Shown here: piece by piece, positions 7,332 through 16,990 of the stretch
Layout of the letters: the number at the start of each line of letters is the position of its first letter
Numbering within the stretch: position 1 is the first letter of the stretch
Origin: Salinisphaeraceae bacterium
GTDB lineage: Bacteria > Pseudomonadota > Gammaproteobacteria > Nevskiales > Salinisphaeraceae
Assembly: GCA_002683405.1 (NCBI GenBank)
Contig: NYTH01000009.1
Span: 62,001 to 126,000 of the forward strand
Direction: 5' to 3'
DNA: 64,000 bases
Notes under the pieces: generated by a model
Database searches by the model: none
Told to the model about the DNA's origin: nothing
Seen by the model: only the letters and a program-made list of their open reading frames with translations
Program-made: the position numbers and the translations under genes

Positions 7332-8920
7332 AGGACGGTTTCCGCCAGTCCATGGCCTGGCTGCACACCTGGACCGGTCTGGTGCTGGGCTGGCTGCTGT
7401 ACTTCATCTTCGTGACCGGCACGCTGGGCTATCTGGATACCGAAATCGACCGCTGGATGCAGCCCGAGTTGCCGCCCGCGGCCGATAACATGACGCCCAC
7501 CCGCGCCGTGACGCTGGGGCACGACTGGCTGCAGGCCAATGTCCCATCGGCGAAGGAATGGAATATTCTGGTGCCGGCCGATCGGAACATTCCCCAGCTG
7601 CGGCTGTACTGGCGGGATACCGACAACGAGCGCGACAGCGTCAACCTGGATGCCGCCGGCGAGCCCGTGGCGGCGCGCGATACCGGCGGCGGCCAGCGGC
7701 TGTACCGCATGCACTGGCAGCTACATTACCTGCCGGGCTGGTTCACCGGCTGGCTGATCAGCATCGCGACGTTCGTCATGTTCGTGGCCATGGTCACGGG
7801 CGTCATTACCCACAAGAAGATCTTCAAGGATTTCTTTACCTTCCGGCCCTACAAGGGCCAGCGCTCCTGGCTGGATGCGCACAACGCGCTGTCGGTGCTG
7901 AGCCTGCCGTTCCAGCTCATGATTACCTACTCGGGGCTGGTGTTCATGATGTTTCTCTGCATGCCGCTGCTCATTTCGGCGTTTTACGGCGGGGGCGAGG
8001 CGGCGGAAGAGTCATTTTTCGACGAAGTCTTCCTGGAAGAGCCTGAAGTGACGCCCAGCGGCGAGCCGGCCGCCCTGGTCGACCTCGCACCGCTGATCGC
8101 GCAGGCCGAGGCCCGTTGGGGCGCCGGCCGGATCAGCCACGTGGGCATCAAGCAGCCGGGTGATGCCAACGCGCGGATCCACGTCAATGGTCTGTACTCG
8201 GCCGGGCCGCTGCGCACGTCGCCAGGAATGACGTTCGACGGCGTGACCGGCGAGCTGCTGCACGAGCGGGCGCCCAGCGGCACGGTCGCCAGGAACACGC
8301 GGGACGTATTTCTCGGTCTGCACGAAGGCATGTTTGCAGGGCCAGTGCTGCGGTTTTTCTATCTGCTGTCGAGCGTCATGGGCACCGCGATGATTGCGAC
8401 CGGACTGATTCTGTGGACCGTCAAGCGCCGCCAGAAGCTGGACAGCAAGGGCGAGGGCGCCGCGCTGGGCGTGGCGCTGGTGGAGCGCCTGAACGTGGGC
8501 ACCGTGGTGGGGCTGAATATTGCCGTCGCGGTCTATTTTCTGGCCAATCGGCTGATTCCGGCGGACTTCGAAGGCCGCGCCGACTGGGAGGTCCACGCCA
8601 TGTTTCTCGCCTGGGCCGCCATGCTGATCCACGCCGGGCTGCGCTCGCCGGCGCAGGGCTGGCGCGAGCAGTGCGTGATTGCCGCCGTGGCGTTCTGCGC
8701 CGTGCCGGTGGTCAATGCGCTCACCACCGAGCGGCATCTCGCGCACAGCCTGGCCACGGGCGACTGGGTATTCGCGGGCTTTGACCTGGCCATAATTGCG
8801 GCCGGTCTGACGGCCGCCGCCGTGGCGCTCTATCTGCGGGGCAAACCGGCCGAGCAGCCCGCCGGCAAGCGGCGTGCGGCAAACCGAAGACGCGACGCCT
8901 CGGTCTCGGCCCGGCCGTGA
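7328..8920 (+). CDS. PepSY-associated TM protein (iron-regulated inner-membrane protein)
   Basis: This 530-residue inner-membrane protein starts at GTG 7328, overlapping the previous stop (GTGA). The first membrane helix W-L-H-T-W-T-G-L-V-L-G-W is typical of the PepSY_TM family. A large periplasmic PepSY-like region with H-W-Q-L-H-Y-L-P-G-W and further helices follow, including one near L-H-E-G-M-F-A-G-P and several at the C-terminus. Relatives (FoxB/PiuB-like, PF03929) are thought to help release or reduce iron from siderophores at the inner membrane; that is family knowledge, not shown here. The long upstream in-frame extension overlapping DUF3649 was rejected as a start. Confidence 0.85.
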   Translation: MKDGFRQSMAWLHTWTGLVLGWLLYFIFVTGTLGYLDTEIDRWMQPELPPAADNMTPTRAVTLGHDWLQANVPSAKEWNILVPADRNIPQLRLYWRDTDNERDSVNLDAAGEPVAARDTGGGQRLYRMHWQLHYLPGWFTGWLISIATFVMFVAMVTGVITHKKIFKDFFTFRPYKGQRSWLDAHNALSVLSLPFQLMITYSGLVFMMFLCMPLLISAFYGGGEAAEESFFDEVFLEEPEVTPSGEPAALVDLAPLIAQAEARWGAGRISHVGIKQPGDANARIHVNGLYSAGPLRTSPGMTFDGVTGELLHERAPSGTVARNTRDVFLGLHEGMFAGPVLRFFYLLSSVMGTAMIATGLILWTVKRRQKLDSKGEGAALGVALVERLNVGTVVGLNIAVAVYFLANRLIPADFEGRADWEVHAMFLAWAAMLIHAGLRSPAQGWREQCVIAAVAFCAVPVVNALTTERHLAHSLATGDWVFAGFDLAIIAAGLTAAAVALYLRGKPAEQPAGKRRAANRRRDASVSARP

Positions 8921-9210
8921 TGCCGCTGTTGCTGACAGCCAGCCTTGCCGCGGCGGGCGCGGGCTTCGGTCTGCTCGCCCTGGCCATGGAGCGGCACCGC
9001 AAGCAGCTCCTCCCCAAGCGGCCGCCCTGGGCGCCCGGCCAGCGCGGGCTGATGCGTCTTGTCGGCGCGCTCCTGCTCGGCGGGTCATTCTTCGGCTGCG
9101 TCGGTGTCTGGGGTGCGTCCATTGGCGCCACGGCCTGGTTCGGTCTGTTGAGCGTGATGGCCGTGGCCTGGGTGGCCGTGCTGACGGTCGTCGCGCTCAG
9201 ACGCCGCTGA
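8917..9210 (+). CDS. DUF3325-type small membrane protein
   Basis: This 97-residue protein has three predicted membrane helices (about 3-22, 45-65 and 72-92). It starts at GTG 8917 or, more simply, at ATG 8920, overlapping the PepSY gene stop. Gene order receptor-DUF3649-PepSY-DUF3325 is a recurrent iron-uptake arrangement, and the A-M-E-R-H-R-K-Q near residue 23 fits DUF3325 members. Function is unknown. Confidence 0.75.
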   Translation: MMPLLLTASLAAAGAGFGLLALAMERHRKQLLPKRPPWAPGQRGLMRLVGALLLGGSFFGCVGVWGASIGATAWFGLLSVMAVAWVAVLTVVALRRR

Positions 9211-9295
9211 GGGCGGGAGTGCATCGCCGATGCCGTTCTGCTCCCGGCCATTCGGCGTTAGGCTGGGGCTCTTCAGATAGACGGAGCTGCTTTTG

Positions 9296-10429
9296 ATGTC
9301 TTTGCGACCCCTGCGCATCGCGCTGCTGATGCTCGCTCTGGTCGGCGGTTTCTCGCACGCCGCAGTGGGCGATTCGGCGAAGCCCTACATCTTCGGTTGG
9401 CCCTTTGCCGACATGACGGACAAGCGGGTACGCGGCGGCACCACCACTGGCGTGCCCGTGACGCCCGTGACTGAAACGACCGAGGCTTTCAAGCGTATTC
9501 ACGCGGACGGATTGTCCAAGCAAGCACGCGACCGGCGCGCCATTCTGGCGATGGCGGGCGGCTATCGGGTGAGCTTCGACTTTCTCGAAATGCTCGGGTT
9601 CGCGCCGGATTTCCAGCCGGCTGCGCCCTACCGCAGCTGGGCCACCGAATATATCTACGTGGTGGCTGACGAACCGGGCTTCGTGTCCCTGCAACATATT
9701 CTGGTGATGTCCTTCGTGGACGACGACGGCAACACCCAGGGCCCCTTCATCAACAAGCACTGGCGTCAGGATTGGCGCTACGAGGCCGAATCCGCGCACG
9801 TTTATGCCGGCGGCAACACCTGGTCGGTGGAGACGCCCGCGGACGTGTCGGGCCAGTGGCTGCAGACCGTCTGGCAGGTAGATGACTCGCCGCGCTATGC
9901 CGCCTGGGGCGAGTGGGCCCACACGCCCGAATCATCCAGCTGGATGAGCGGCGAAACGTGGCGGCCGGTGCCGCGCCGCGAATACACCGCCCGCCAGGAC
10001 TACGGCGCCCTCGTGGGCAGCAATCGCCACGTCATTCTGCCCACGGGCTGGGTGCAGGAGGAGCGCAACGCCAAGGTGGTGCTGGACGAGGCGGGCGGTA
10101 TCGATAAGCGGCTGGCCGTGGAATACGGTATCGCCCGCTACGAGCGCATTACCGGCTACGACTTCAGTGCCGGCAACGATTACTGGGAAAAGACCGGCGC
10201 GTTCTGGCGCATGGTTCGCCAGGCCTGGGCCGCATTGATGACGAAACACGAGGCGCTGCATCTGAAGGCCCGGGTGGACGACAAACGGCTGTTCGAGCCC
10301 CTGTTCGGGCGCGCCCAGGCGATTGCCGACGGCGCCGACTTCTCGGCCGAGGACAACCGGGCCTTCGTGACGGAGACGCTGAAGCGCTACGTGGCCCGGA
10401 ACGCCGACGCCGGCGCGGTGACCTACTGA
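9296..10429 (+). CDS. Exported DUF6607-like protein
   Basis: The 377-residue product from ATG 9296 (a TTG at 9293 is also in frame) has a signal peptide of about 22 residues. The mature part is rich in Trp and Tyr and contains R-A-I-L-A-M-A-G-G-Y-R-V-S-F-D-F-L-E (about 80-97), K-H-W-R-Q-D-W and G-W-V-Q-E-E-R-N-A-K-V-V. These patterns match what I recall of the DUF6607 family, which often sits beside TonB-receptor genes. No catalytic motif is apparent. It follows the iron-uptake membrane genes on the same strand after 85 bp, so a role in iron acquisition is suggested only by position. Confidence 0.65.
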   Translation: MSLRPLRIALLMLALVGGFSHAAVGDSAKPYIFGWPFADMTDKRVRGGTTTGVPVTPVTETTEAFKRIHADGLSKQARDRRAILAMAGGYRVSFDFLEMLGFAPDFQPAAPYRSWATEYIYVVADEPGFVSLQHILVMSFVDDDGNTQGPFINKHWRQDWRYEAESAHVYAGGNTWSVETPADVSGQWLQTVWQVDDSPRYAAWGEWAHTPESSSWMSGETWRPVPRREYTARQDYGALVGSNRHVILPTGWVQEERNAKVVLDEAGGIDKRLAVEYGIARYERITGYDFSAGNDYWEKTGAFWRMVRQAWAALMTKHEALHLKARVDDKRLFEPLFGRAQAIADGADFSAEDNRAFVTETLKRYVARNADAGAVTY

Positions 10430-10459
10430 AGCCGCCGCGGCGGGCGAAACGAATCGACC

Positions 10460-10681
10460 ATGGATCGCAGACAGCGCTATATCTTCTGGATCGTCGGTAG
10501 CCTCACGCTGGGGGTGGCGCCGTTCACGCCGCAGCCCCATCTGTTCGAGAAGCTCGGCATGCTGTTCTCCGGCCAGCTGGGCCGGCCGATCGACATGTTC
10601 GACCTGTGCCTGCACGGCCTGTTTCCGGCGCTACTGGCGGGCGAGTTGATCGCCCACCTGCGCAGCGCTGCGGCGCGGTGA
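10460..10681 (+). CDS. Small two-helix membrane protein, conserved hypothetical
   Basis: This 73-residue protein starts at ATG 10460, 30 bp after the DUF6607-like gene. A helix at about 8-22 is followed by the P-H-L-F-E-K-L-G-M-L-F-S-G segment, P-I-D-M-F-D-L-C-L-H-G (about 43-53), and a second helix. I recognise the pattern as a widespread small protein often labelled RND transporter only by association. Function is unknown. It is probably the last gene of the iron operon. Confidence 0.6.
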   Translation: MDRRQRYIFWIVGSLTLGVAPFTPQPHLFEKLGMLFSGQLGRPIDMFDLCLHGLFPALLAGELIAHLRSAAAR

Positions 10682-10702
10682 CGCTGCCGCCCGACGCGGT
10701 CG

Positions 10703-12625
10703 TCAGTCGGCATCCGGCTCGAAAATCACCTCGCCCTGGTCGACCGTCAGCTCCCGGATATGCTGCGGCCGGCCGGCCGCGTCAAAGCTCAGATACCCCA
10801 GGCTCGCGCCGTTGACCAGGCGCTCGCCCCGGCTCGACGGGTGGGGCTTGCGCGGCTGAATATGCATGCTGCGCCGCTTGGTGAACCAGTTGAAGGGCGA
10901 CCACGGCGCGTAAAGCCATCGGTTAAGGCGATCGAACCAGTCGAGTAGCCTGACCGGGAAGCCGTTCTTCACGCCGGAACTGGTGATCTGCCAGATCTTC
11001 TGCTGCAGCTTGCCGCGGCGCAGCGTCACGTCGTAGACAAACGAGTAGTGCACGTCACCGGACAACACGGTGAAATGCGCCGGCGTGCCCCGGTGATGAA
11101 AGATGTTGAGCAGCGTATGCGCCGCGCCGGCGTGGGCCATCCAGTTCTCCGCGTCGACCATCAGCGGCATGCCCAGCCAGCTGAATACACGCTGCACATT
11201 TTCGATGAGCTTCACGCCGAAGATGGGTGCCGGCGAAACCACGACCACCGCTTCCCGCCCCACGAAGCGGTTCTGCAGTTCGCATAGCGCCTCCCAGTCC
11301 ATCAGGCCGGACGGTCGGCTGGGCAGGCGCTCGCGGTGCCACCGGCGCGTGCGGGTGTTCATGAACACCACGGCGGGTTCCGTTTCGACCGTGAAATCCC
11401 AGTCGTGGAAATGCACCAGCTCGTCGATCAGCGCGCTCTGCCGCTCCTCGCTGGGCTGGTCAAGGAAAGCACGGATGGCGGGCAGTAAAGCATCGTCGAA
11501 GGATTCCGGCTGGTTGCCCCAGCCCTGGCAGAGCAGGTAGGCGAGCGTGGCGTTGCCCAGTATCCGCCGCGAAAAGGGGTGGCCGTACGCGGCGGCCGCC
11601 CAGCGCTGCGTCAGGTTCCAGTCATCGGTCACGTCATGATCATCGAAAATCATGTAGACCGGCACGTTTGCCATGAGTCGGCGTACCGCGGGCAGCTCGG
11701 CGGCGAAGCGTTCGATGACGGGGGCTTGCGCGGCGTAGGTGGCCGCGTTTTCCTCGTTCAGCGGGGGGGCGTCGAAGGCCAGGTCGCGCCAGGGGGCATC
11801 CGACCAGCACAGCAGATACATGGCCAGCACTTCGGACAGCGTGATCAGATGATTGCTGGCGTTGGCCGAGGTGAAGACCGGCTTCTCGGCGCCGCCGAAG
11901 AACAGGTCGCGCAGATCGCGGCTGCCCTTTTCGTTGGGGAGCAGCCGGTCGCGGCCGTAGTAGCAGTCGTCACAGGCCCGCAGTTCGGCGGTGCTGGTCA
12001 CGTCCGCGCCGGTCAGCGTCTCGTCCCGCAGGCCGGCGCGGTCCATGAAGGCATGAACAGCGCGCAGCAGCGGGCCGGCCACGTCGTCGGCGTAGATCTG
12101 ATCGCCCGTGAGCAGCAGCGCCGTGGGCCAGTCGGCCGGATTGGCGCGCCGGCCGCTCAGCCAGCGGTCACCCTCGGCCATGGCGTCCGGTGAGTCATGG
12201 TGCGGCCGACGGCAGGAGCCGTGCAGCAGGTGGGTCAGTCGGCGGCGGTAGACGAAACGGGGCCGCGGCTCGCCGGGATAGCACAGCCCGGGCTCGATTT
12301 TTGACAGCCGCTCTGCAGTCTCTCCGAGCAACATGTCGTAGCCCACCACCTGCTCATCGGTCAGCGACGACAACCCGATGTCGTCGAAACGAACATGCAC
12401 CAGGTCGAGCCATGCGTGCTCGCCAATCCTGAGTCGCTGCGTGTGGTCGGCCAGCGGCACGTCGACGCTGGCCTCGCCGCGACCGTCATCTTCTATGAAC
12501 AACTGCAGCTTTATATCGACCGGCCGGCTGACCGCCAGCCAGAGCACCAGCGCCTCGGCCGTGACGCGCCGAATGATCGGGCCGGCCAGCACGAGCGGCA
12601 GGCCGGTAGAGGAAGCGGGGTTCAT
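10703..12625 (-). CDS. PhoD-like phosphatase / metallophosphoesterase
   Basis: This protein is 640 residues from the ATG at 12625 (M-N-P-A-S-S); an in-frame upstream start at 12661 is less likely. Metal-binding motifs are present in order: L-L-T-G-D-Q-I-Y-A-D-D (about 150-160), I-F-D-D-H-D-V-T-D-D-W-N (about 340) and L-S-G-D-V-H-Y-S-F (about 525). That is the D / DDHD / GDVH pattern of alkaline phosphatase D-type enzymes. There is no signal peptide, unlike classical secreted PhoD, so it is probably the cytoplasmic PhoD-like branch. The substrate is unknown. It is convergent with the iron operon (21-bp gap). Confidence 0.85.
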   Translation of the reverse strand: MNPASSTGLPLVLAGPIIRRVTAEALVLWLAVSRPVDIKLQLFIEDDGRGEASVDVPLADHTQRLRIGEHAWLDLVHVRFDDIGLSSLTDEQVVGYDMLLGETAERLSKIEPGLCYPGEPRPRFVYRRRLTHLLHGSCRRPHHDSPDAMAEGDRWLSGRRANPADWPTALLLTGDQIYADDVAGPLLRAVHAFMDRAGLRDETLTGADVTSTAELRACDDCYYGRDRLLPNEKGSRDLRDLFFGGAEKPVFTSANASNHLITLSEVLAMYLLCWSDAPWRDLAFDAPPLNEENAATYAAQAPVIERFAAELPAVRRLMANVPVYMIFDDHDVTDDWNLTQRWAAAAYGHPFSRRILGNATLAYLLCQGWGNQPESFDDALLPAIRAFLDQPSEERQSALIDELVHFHDWDFTVETEPAVVFMNTRTRRWHRERLPSRPSGLMDWEALCELQNRFVGREAVVVVSPAPIFGVKLIENVQRVFSWLGMPLMVDAENWMAHAGAAHTLLNIFHHRGTPAHFTVLSGDVHYSFVYDVTLRRGKLQQKIWQITSSGVKNGFPVRLLDWFDRLNRWLYAPWSPFNWFTKRRSMHIQPRKPHPSSRGERLVNGASLGYLSFDAAGRPQHIRELTVDQGEVIFEPDAD

Positions 12626-12728
12626 GGGCCAAGTGTATAGGGGTGATGCCGCAGGCGGCATGCGTAGATTGCACAGCGCGGTCCGCGGCCGGCTGTTTCA
12701 ATGCCGCCGCGCGGCGGCGTGAAGCCCG

Positions 12729-13835
12729 TCAGTCGGCGGCGTCCTGTGCGTAGTCCATCAGAGGGGGTTCGGCATTGGCCAGGTGCGGGTCGGGCAGGCC
12801 GTTGCCGACCGTGCTGGCCACGATGGTCAGCAGGTCAGCCGCGCGCTGCGGCATGGTCAGCTCGGCCAGATTCACCGGCAGCAGACCGCAAAGCTGTGAC
12901 GAGCCGCCGGCGCGCGTCACGTCGGCCGGTCCGGGATTGCTGATGGCGTCCAGCGCCAGCGCGAAGGCCAGCGTGTCGGTGGTGCCGATACTGAAATGCT
13001 CCGCCAGATGACCGGGGCACACGTCCTGCAGAAGGATATTCGATACGCGCGGATTGTCCTGGCCGAAATCCAGTGCGGCGGTGGGCGTGGGTGCAGCCGG
13101 CTGTACGAGCTCGTCGAACAGCGTGTACAGACTGGTGTAGTCGACGGCGCCGGGCGTTTCGTCTTCACTATTCACGGCGGCCACGAAATCCGAACCGGGC
13201 GCGAACTGGTACAGGGCCTCGGGTACCAGCCCCACGGGCAGGCTGGCAAGGCCCAGCACGTCAAGAAGCTGCTCGGCGATAGCCGCCGGCAGCGACACGG
13301 TCGTGCCGTGATTGGGGCCGGCGATCAGCACGAAATCGGCCACCGCCTGGCGCGTGGACGGAAAAAAGCGCAGCGCCCAGCGGGGCATGGATGCGCCCTG
13401 GCTGTGCCCGATCATGGCCACCTTGCGGCCCGTCTCGTTGTAGATGCGTCGCAGCGCGTTGACGACATATTCCGCCGAAATCTGCTGGTCGATCAGGCCG
13501 CGGTCCGGGTAGGTCACGATGCACACGTCGAACCCCAGGCTGACCAACTGCGGTGTATAAAAGGCGGTGTACTGCTCGGTCCCGGTGACCGTGGTGCCGT
13601 GAATCAAAAGCACCGGCGGCTTGTCAGGATTGGCGAACGGCGTGCAGTGCAGGGCGTCGTCCAGTTCGGCCTGCGTCGTACGCAGGGCCGGATCGTTGCG
13701 GGTGTCGACCGAGCTCGGGCCGCCGCCTACAGGCACGGTGCCCGAACTGTCGCTGCCACCACCACCGCCGCCGCCGCAGGCCACGAGCAGGCCTGCGCCC
13801 ATGAGAGCCGGAAGAAGACGTGCGATACGGAGCAT
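12729..13835 (-). CDS. Secreted alpha/beta-hydrolase lipase, lipoprotein
   Basis: This 368-residue lipoprotein has a signal peptide ending L-L-V-A-C followed by a Gly-rich linker. The nucleophile elbow G-H-S-Q-G is near residue 143, with the oxyanion-region L-L-I-H-G-T near 77. A catalytic Asp or His is plausible around C-P-G-H-L-A-E-H (about 275). The fold resembles class 2 (LipB/EstA-like) lipases that act on esters outside the cell or at the outer membrane. It runs codirectionally with the PhoD-like gene, about 100 bp away, with no visible coupling. Confidence 0.85.
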   Translation of the reverse strand: MLRIARLLPALMGAGLLVACGGGGGGGSDSSGTVPVGGGPSSVDTRNDPALRTTQAELDDALHCTPFANPDKPPVLLIHGTTVTGTEQYTAFYTPQLVSLGFDVCIVTYPDRGLIDQQISAEYVVNALRRIYNETGRKVAMIGHSQGASMPRWALRFFPSTRQAVADFVLIAGPNHGTTVSLPAAIAEQLLDVLGLASLPVGLVPEALYQFAPGSDFVAAVNSEDETPGAVDYTSLYTLFDELVQPAAPTPTAALDFGQDNPRVSNILLQDVCPGHLAEHFSIGTTDTLAFALALDAISNPGPADVTRAGGSSQLCGLLPVNLAELTMPQRAADLLTIVASTVGNGLPDPHLANAEPPLMDYAQDAAD

Positions 13836-14219
13836 TTCAAGACACCGGTTGCGGGCAAACTAGTGGAGGTCAGTGTGCGCGCGTTAACTGCGCCTGCATA
13901 GTTCAGAGGAACCATCTCGTGCAGCCGCAATTTCTATCTCGGCAGACATTGATTCGGACATGTCTTTTAACCGAGGCCAACTCAGCCGCAGGCCATGGCA
14001 CAGATTGAAGACTCGTTGGCTTTTCCAGCGCTTACACTGGTCGGCGCAACGTCAGTCACCTGGGCGCGCATAAGGCCGGCCTACGACGCCTACACCGCTG
14101 CGCCACTCCTCACAAACAAAAGTGGACAAGTTGGTCACGGCTGATCGTGGTTTCGCCCCGTGCCCGGTATTAAGAACCGAAAATCCGTAGATTGGAGCAA
14201 GATTGCCGAACAGGAGCTC
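13836..14219. other. Intergenic region, no gene seen (384 bp)
   Basis: It lies between the lipase start and the hsdM stop and contains no convincing ORF, tRNA end, direct repeat or terminator. It is the left edge of the restriction-modification block, and I could not find an attachment site. Confidence 0.5.
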
Positions 14220-15854
14220 TCAGTGTTGCCCCGGTAGCGGCGGCAGGCCAAGTTCCTTGAGAAACACATTGTGCTTGGCCGCAGCCGTTTGAATGTCTTG
14301 CTCTATGGCGTTCAAGTCCTCGTTCACCGCCGCAAGGTCGATCGCCGGCTCCGGTTCGGCGGTGCTCACGTAGCGCGAAATGTTCAGATTCCAGTCGTTG
14401 GCCTCTATTTCTTCCATGTCCACGCGTCGTGCGTAGCGCTCGATCGGCTCTATGGGTCGATCTTTGTAGGTGTCGATAATTTTCTTGATGTGGCCGTCGT
14501 CGAGGGTGTTTTGCCGCTTGCCTCTGTCGAAGTCTTTTTCAGCATTGATGAACAGCACGTCCTCTGGTTGCCTGCACTTCTTTAAGACCAGGATGCACAC
14601 CGGAATGCCTGTGGAATAAAACAGATTTGCCGGTAGGCCGATCACGGTGTCGATATGGCCGTCTTCGAGCAGCTTCTTGCGGATGCGCGCCTCCGCCCCG
14701 CCGCGGAACAGCACGCCGTGCGGCAGGATGATCGCCATCACGCCGTCTTCCTTGAGGTAGTGGAAGCCGTGCAGCAGGAAGGCGAAATCAGCGGCCGACT
14801 TCGGCGCAACGCCGTGGTTCTTGAAGCGCATGTCCTCGCTGGCCTCGTCGCGCGGGGTCCAGCGGTAGCTGAACGGCGGATTGGCAACAACGGCATCGAA
14901 CCTTGGCTTCTTTGCTGGGTTGGTCTCGCGCAACCAGTCCCATTCGTTCTTGAGTGTATCCCCGTGGTAAATCTCGAACTCGCTGTCCTTCACCCCGTGC
15001 AGCAGCATGTTCATCCGCGCGAGGTTGTAGGTGGTGATGTTGTATTCCTGGCCGTGAATCTTGCCGATTGTGCCGCCGGCCTCGACCATGCGGCGCCGCA
15101 CGTTCAGCAGCAGCGAGCCGGAGCCGCAGGCGAAATCGTAAACGCTGGCCAGCTTGGGTCGTGGGCCCGTCTCCGGTGACTGGCTGTCGAGGGTGACGAT
15201 GCCGGAGAGAATGTCGGAGATCCGCTGCGGCGTATAGAACTCGCCCGCCTTCTTGCCCGAGCCGGCCGCGAACTGATCCAGCAAGTATTCGTAGGCATCG
15301 CCTAGCGTGTCGGAGTCGGTCGAAAATTCGGCCAGCCCCTCTGCTATCCGCCTGATGATCGTACAGAGCTTGGCGTTGCGGTCGGCGTAGGTTTTGCCGA
15401 GCTTGTCCGAGCCGAGGTTGATCTCCGAGAAGAGCCCTGCAAAAGTGCTTGCGAACGATTCGTTCTCGATATGCTTGAACCCCGCCTGCAGCGTTTGCAG
15501 CAGTTCGTCATCTTGCGTTCGGGCGAGGTGGGCGATGTTTGTCCACAAATACATCGGCTCAATGACATAGTGCGCCTTGCGCCGCATCTGCTTTTCGAAC
15601 GCCTCGATGTCATCCGGGTTCGCCTCGTACCAAACGGAAAGCGGCGTACGACCGCCGTTCTCGACCCGATTCGGGTCCGGGTAGTCCCTGCCGAGTTCCT
15701 TTTGCGCCGCCGCCTCGTAGTTGTCGGAGAGGTAACGCAGGAACAGGAACGCAAGCATGTAATCGCGGAAGTCATCGGCGTTCATCGCTCCGCGCAGGTC
15801 GTCCGCGATCTTCCAGAGGGTTTTGCCTAGTTGTTGTTGGTCGTTTTTAGTCAT
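14220..15854 (-). CDS. hsdM: Type I restriction-modification DNA methyltransferase subunit HsdM
   Basis: The 544-residue subunit transfers a methyl group from S-adenosylmethionine to adenine N6 as part of an M2S complex. An HsdM N-terminal helical domain (about 8-150) precedes the N6-methylase domain: S-adenosylmethionine motif I D-F-A-C-G-S-G at 240-246 and catalytic motif IV N-P-P-F at 325-328. The length is normal. It is the last gene of hsdR-hsdS-(PrrC-like)-hsdM, its start overlapping the previous stop by 4 bases. Placing M last is unusual, because hsdM normally precedes hsdS. Confidence 0.95.
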   Translation of the reverse strand: MTKNDQQQLGKTLWKIADDLRGAMNADDFRDYMLAFLFLRYLSDNYEAAAQKELGRDYPDPNRVENGGRTPLSVWYEANPDDIEAFEKQMRRKAHYVIEPMYLWTNIAHLARTQDDELLQTLQAGFKHIENESFASTFAGLFSEINLGSDKLGKTYADRNAKLCTIIRRIAEGLAEFSTDSDTLGDAYEYLLDQFAAGSGKKAGEFYTPQRISDILSGIVTLDSQSPETGPRPKLASVYDFACGSGSLLLNVRRRMVEAGGTIGKIHGQEYNITTYNLARMNMLLHGVKDSEFEIYHGDTLKNEWDWLRETNPAKKPRFDAVVANPPFSYRWTPRDEASEDMRFKNHGVAPKSAADFAFLLHGFHYLKEDGVMAIILPHGVLFRGGAEARIRKKLLEDGHIDTVIGLPANLFYSTGIPVCILVLKKCRQPEDVLFINAEKDFDRGKRQNTLDDGHIKKIIDTYKDRPIEPIERYARRVDMEEIEANDWNLNISRYVSTAEPEPAIDLAAVNEDLNAIEQDIQTAAAKHNVFLKELGLPPLPGQH

Positions 15855-16990
15855 GAGGTACTGCCTGCCTCCGCGGGGGATTCGTCCGGGAACAGCGCTG
15901 GGTTAAAGGAGTGGCGGTCGATAAAATCGTGGAGAATCTTGCGGAAGTAGTACTTGTTTTCGTCCAGCATCTCCCGTGGCTCAAAGAGCGAGTAGTTACC
16001 GTGACTGAGAATGTTGACCAGTCGAGTGTGCAACACGCCATCCACATCATCGTCGTCCTGTCTGATGCAGGCGGAAAAGTTCTCGTAACCGTGGAAGCTG
16101 GCGGTCTTCTCCAGGATCGCCCGGAGCATGTTGAAGTGGTGCGTATAGAGTTCGCCGCTTCGTTCCGCTTCGTATAGCTCAGTCAGTGCTGCCACGTGGT
16201 GGAAGAACGGCGTGTCGCCGGTATCACGGAGGATGTACCCGGGTGACGACCGATCCTGCGCCAGGAAGAAGCGGTCGCGCCGGTTCCTCTTCCGCTTGAT
16301 CTCGTTGCACAGCACATTGAAGAACAGCGCATGGTGCGTCGAGATCACCGTCTTCAGTTGGCTTTCCGGGGTCTTGAGTAGTCTGGCCAGATGCGTTGCG
16401 ACGGCAACCGCATTCTGGTCGTCCAGAGACGAAATCGGATCGTCGATGTAGATGTACTTGACCCAGCTATAGGGCCCACTGCCGTCGTCGTCCAATACGA
16501 GCTGGACAATGGCGAGGAAGAAACACCAGATGAAGATGTTCTCTTCGCCACGCGACACCTTGATGCCGTCTTCGGTGCGGTGGCCTTCGCCGTCTGGCAC
16601 TTCGCGAGAAAATCTCACCTCCCACCTGTCAGTATCGATGCGAAACTCGAAATCCGTATAGCGATCGAGCAGTGGGCGGATGCGATTATCCATTTCCATT
16701 TCTTCGAGGCCCGAGAAAAACCGCGAATTGGCGTTGATTCGCAAGACGCGCTCGGCGTCATTGTCCAGGTCGTTATCCCACGAGAACAGATCTTCCGTGA
16801 AGGCGTTGAAGTAGAGGGTGTCGCGCTTATCCTCATCCTCAGCACCCTTGCCGAGGTCCTTGAACGCTGTCGACAGGCGCGTCTTGCCCACGCCGTTGTA
16901 GGCGTAGAGCAGGATGAACTTCTTGTCCTGCAATTCATCGCGCAGGCTCTGGGCGAGCGCGGGCAAATCAGTGAAGGCCTGATCACTCAT
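15851..16990 (-). CDS. PrrC-like AAA ATPase, probable anticodon nuclease embedded in the type I R-M operon
   Basis: This 379-residue protein has an ABC/AAA_13-type ATPase followed by a short C-terminal domain. Walker A is Y-N-G-V-G-K-T at 31-37, the signature-like S-R-G-E-E at 146-150, Walker B Y-I-Y-I-D-D-P-I-S-S-L-D-D at 179-191, and the H-loop S-T-H-H at 217-220. The C-terminal part holds R290-x3-E294 and then H330 (in I-L-S-H-G-N). This R-x3-E-x35-H spacing is close to the R320/E324/H356 triad that I recall for E. coli PrrC, which cleaves tRNA-Lys at the wobble base, and to RloC. Size and location (between hsdS and hsdM with 4-base overlaps both sides) also match a PrrC guard held silent by the R-M complex. 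The nuclease call is inference; a plain AAA_13 ATPase is the alternative. Confidence 0.7.
   Translation of the reverse strand: MSDQAFTDLPALAQSLRDELQDKKFILLYAYNGVGKTRLSTAFKDLGKGAEDEDKRDTLYFNAFTEDLFSWDNDLDNDAERVLRINANSRFFSGLEEMEMDNRIRPLLDRYTDFEFRIDTDRWEVRFSREVPDGEGHRTEDGIKVSRGEENIFIWCFFLAIVQLVLDDDGSGPYSWVKYIYIDDPISSLDDQNAVAVATHLARLLKTPESQLKTVISTHHALFFNVLCNEIKRKRNRRDRFFLAQDRSSPGYILRDTGDTPFFHHVAALTELYEAERSGELYTHHFNMLRAILEKTASFHGYENFSACIRQDDDDVDGVLHTRLVNILSHGNYSLFEPREMLDENKYYFRKILHDFIDRHSFNPALFPDESPAEAGSTS

Noticed and set aside
13836-14219. Attachment site for the restriction-modification block
   Set aside because: No tRNA end, integrase or matching direct repeat was found at either side of the block.
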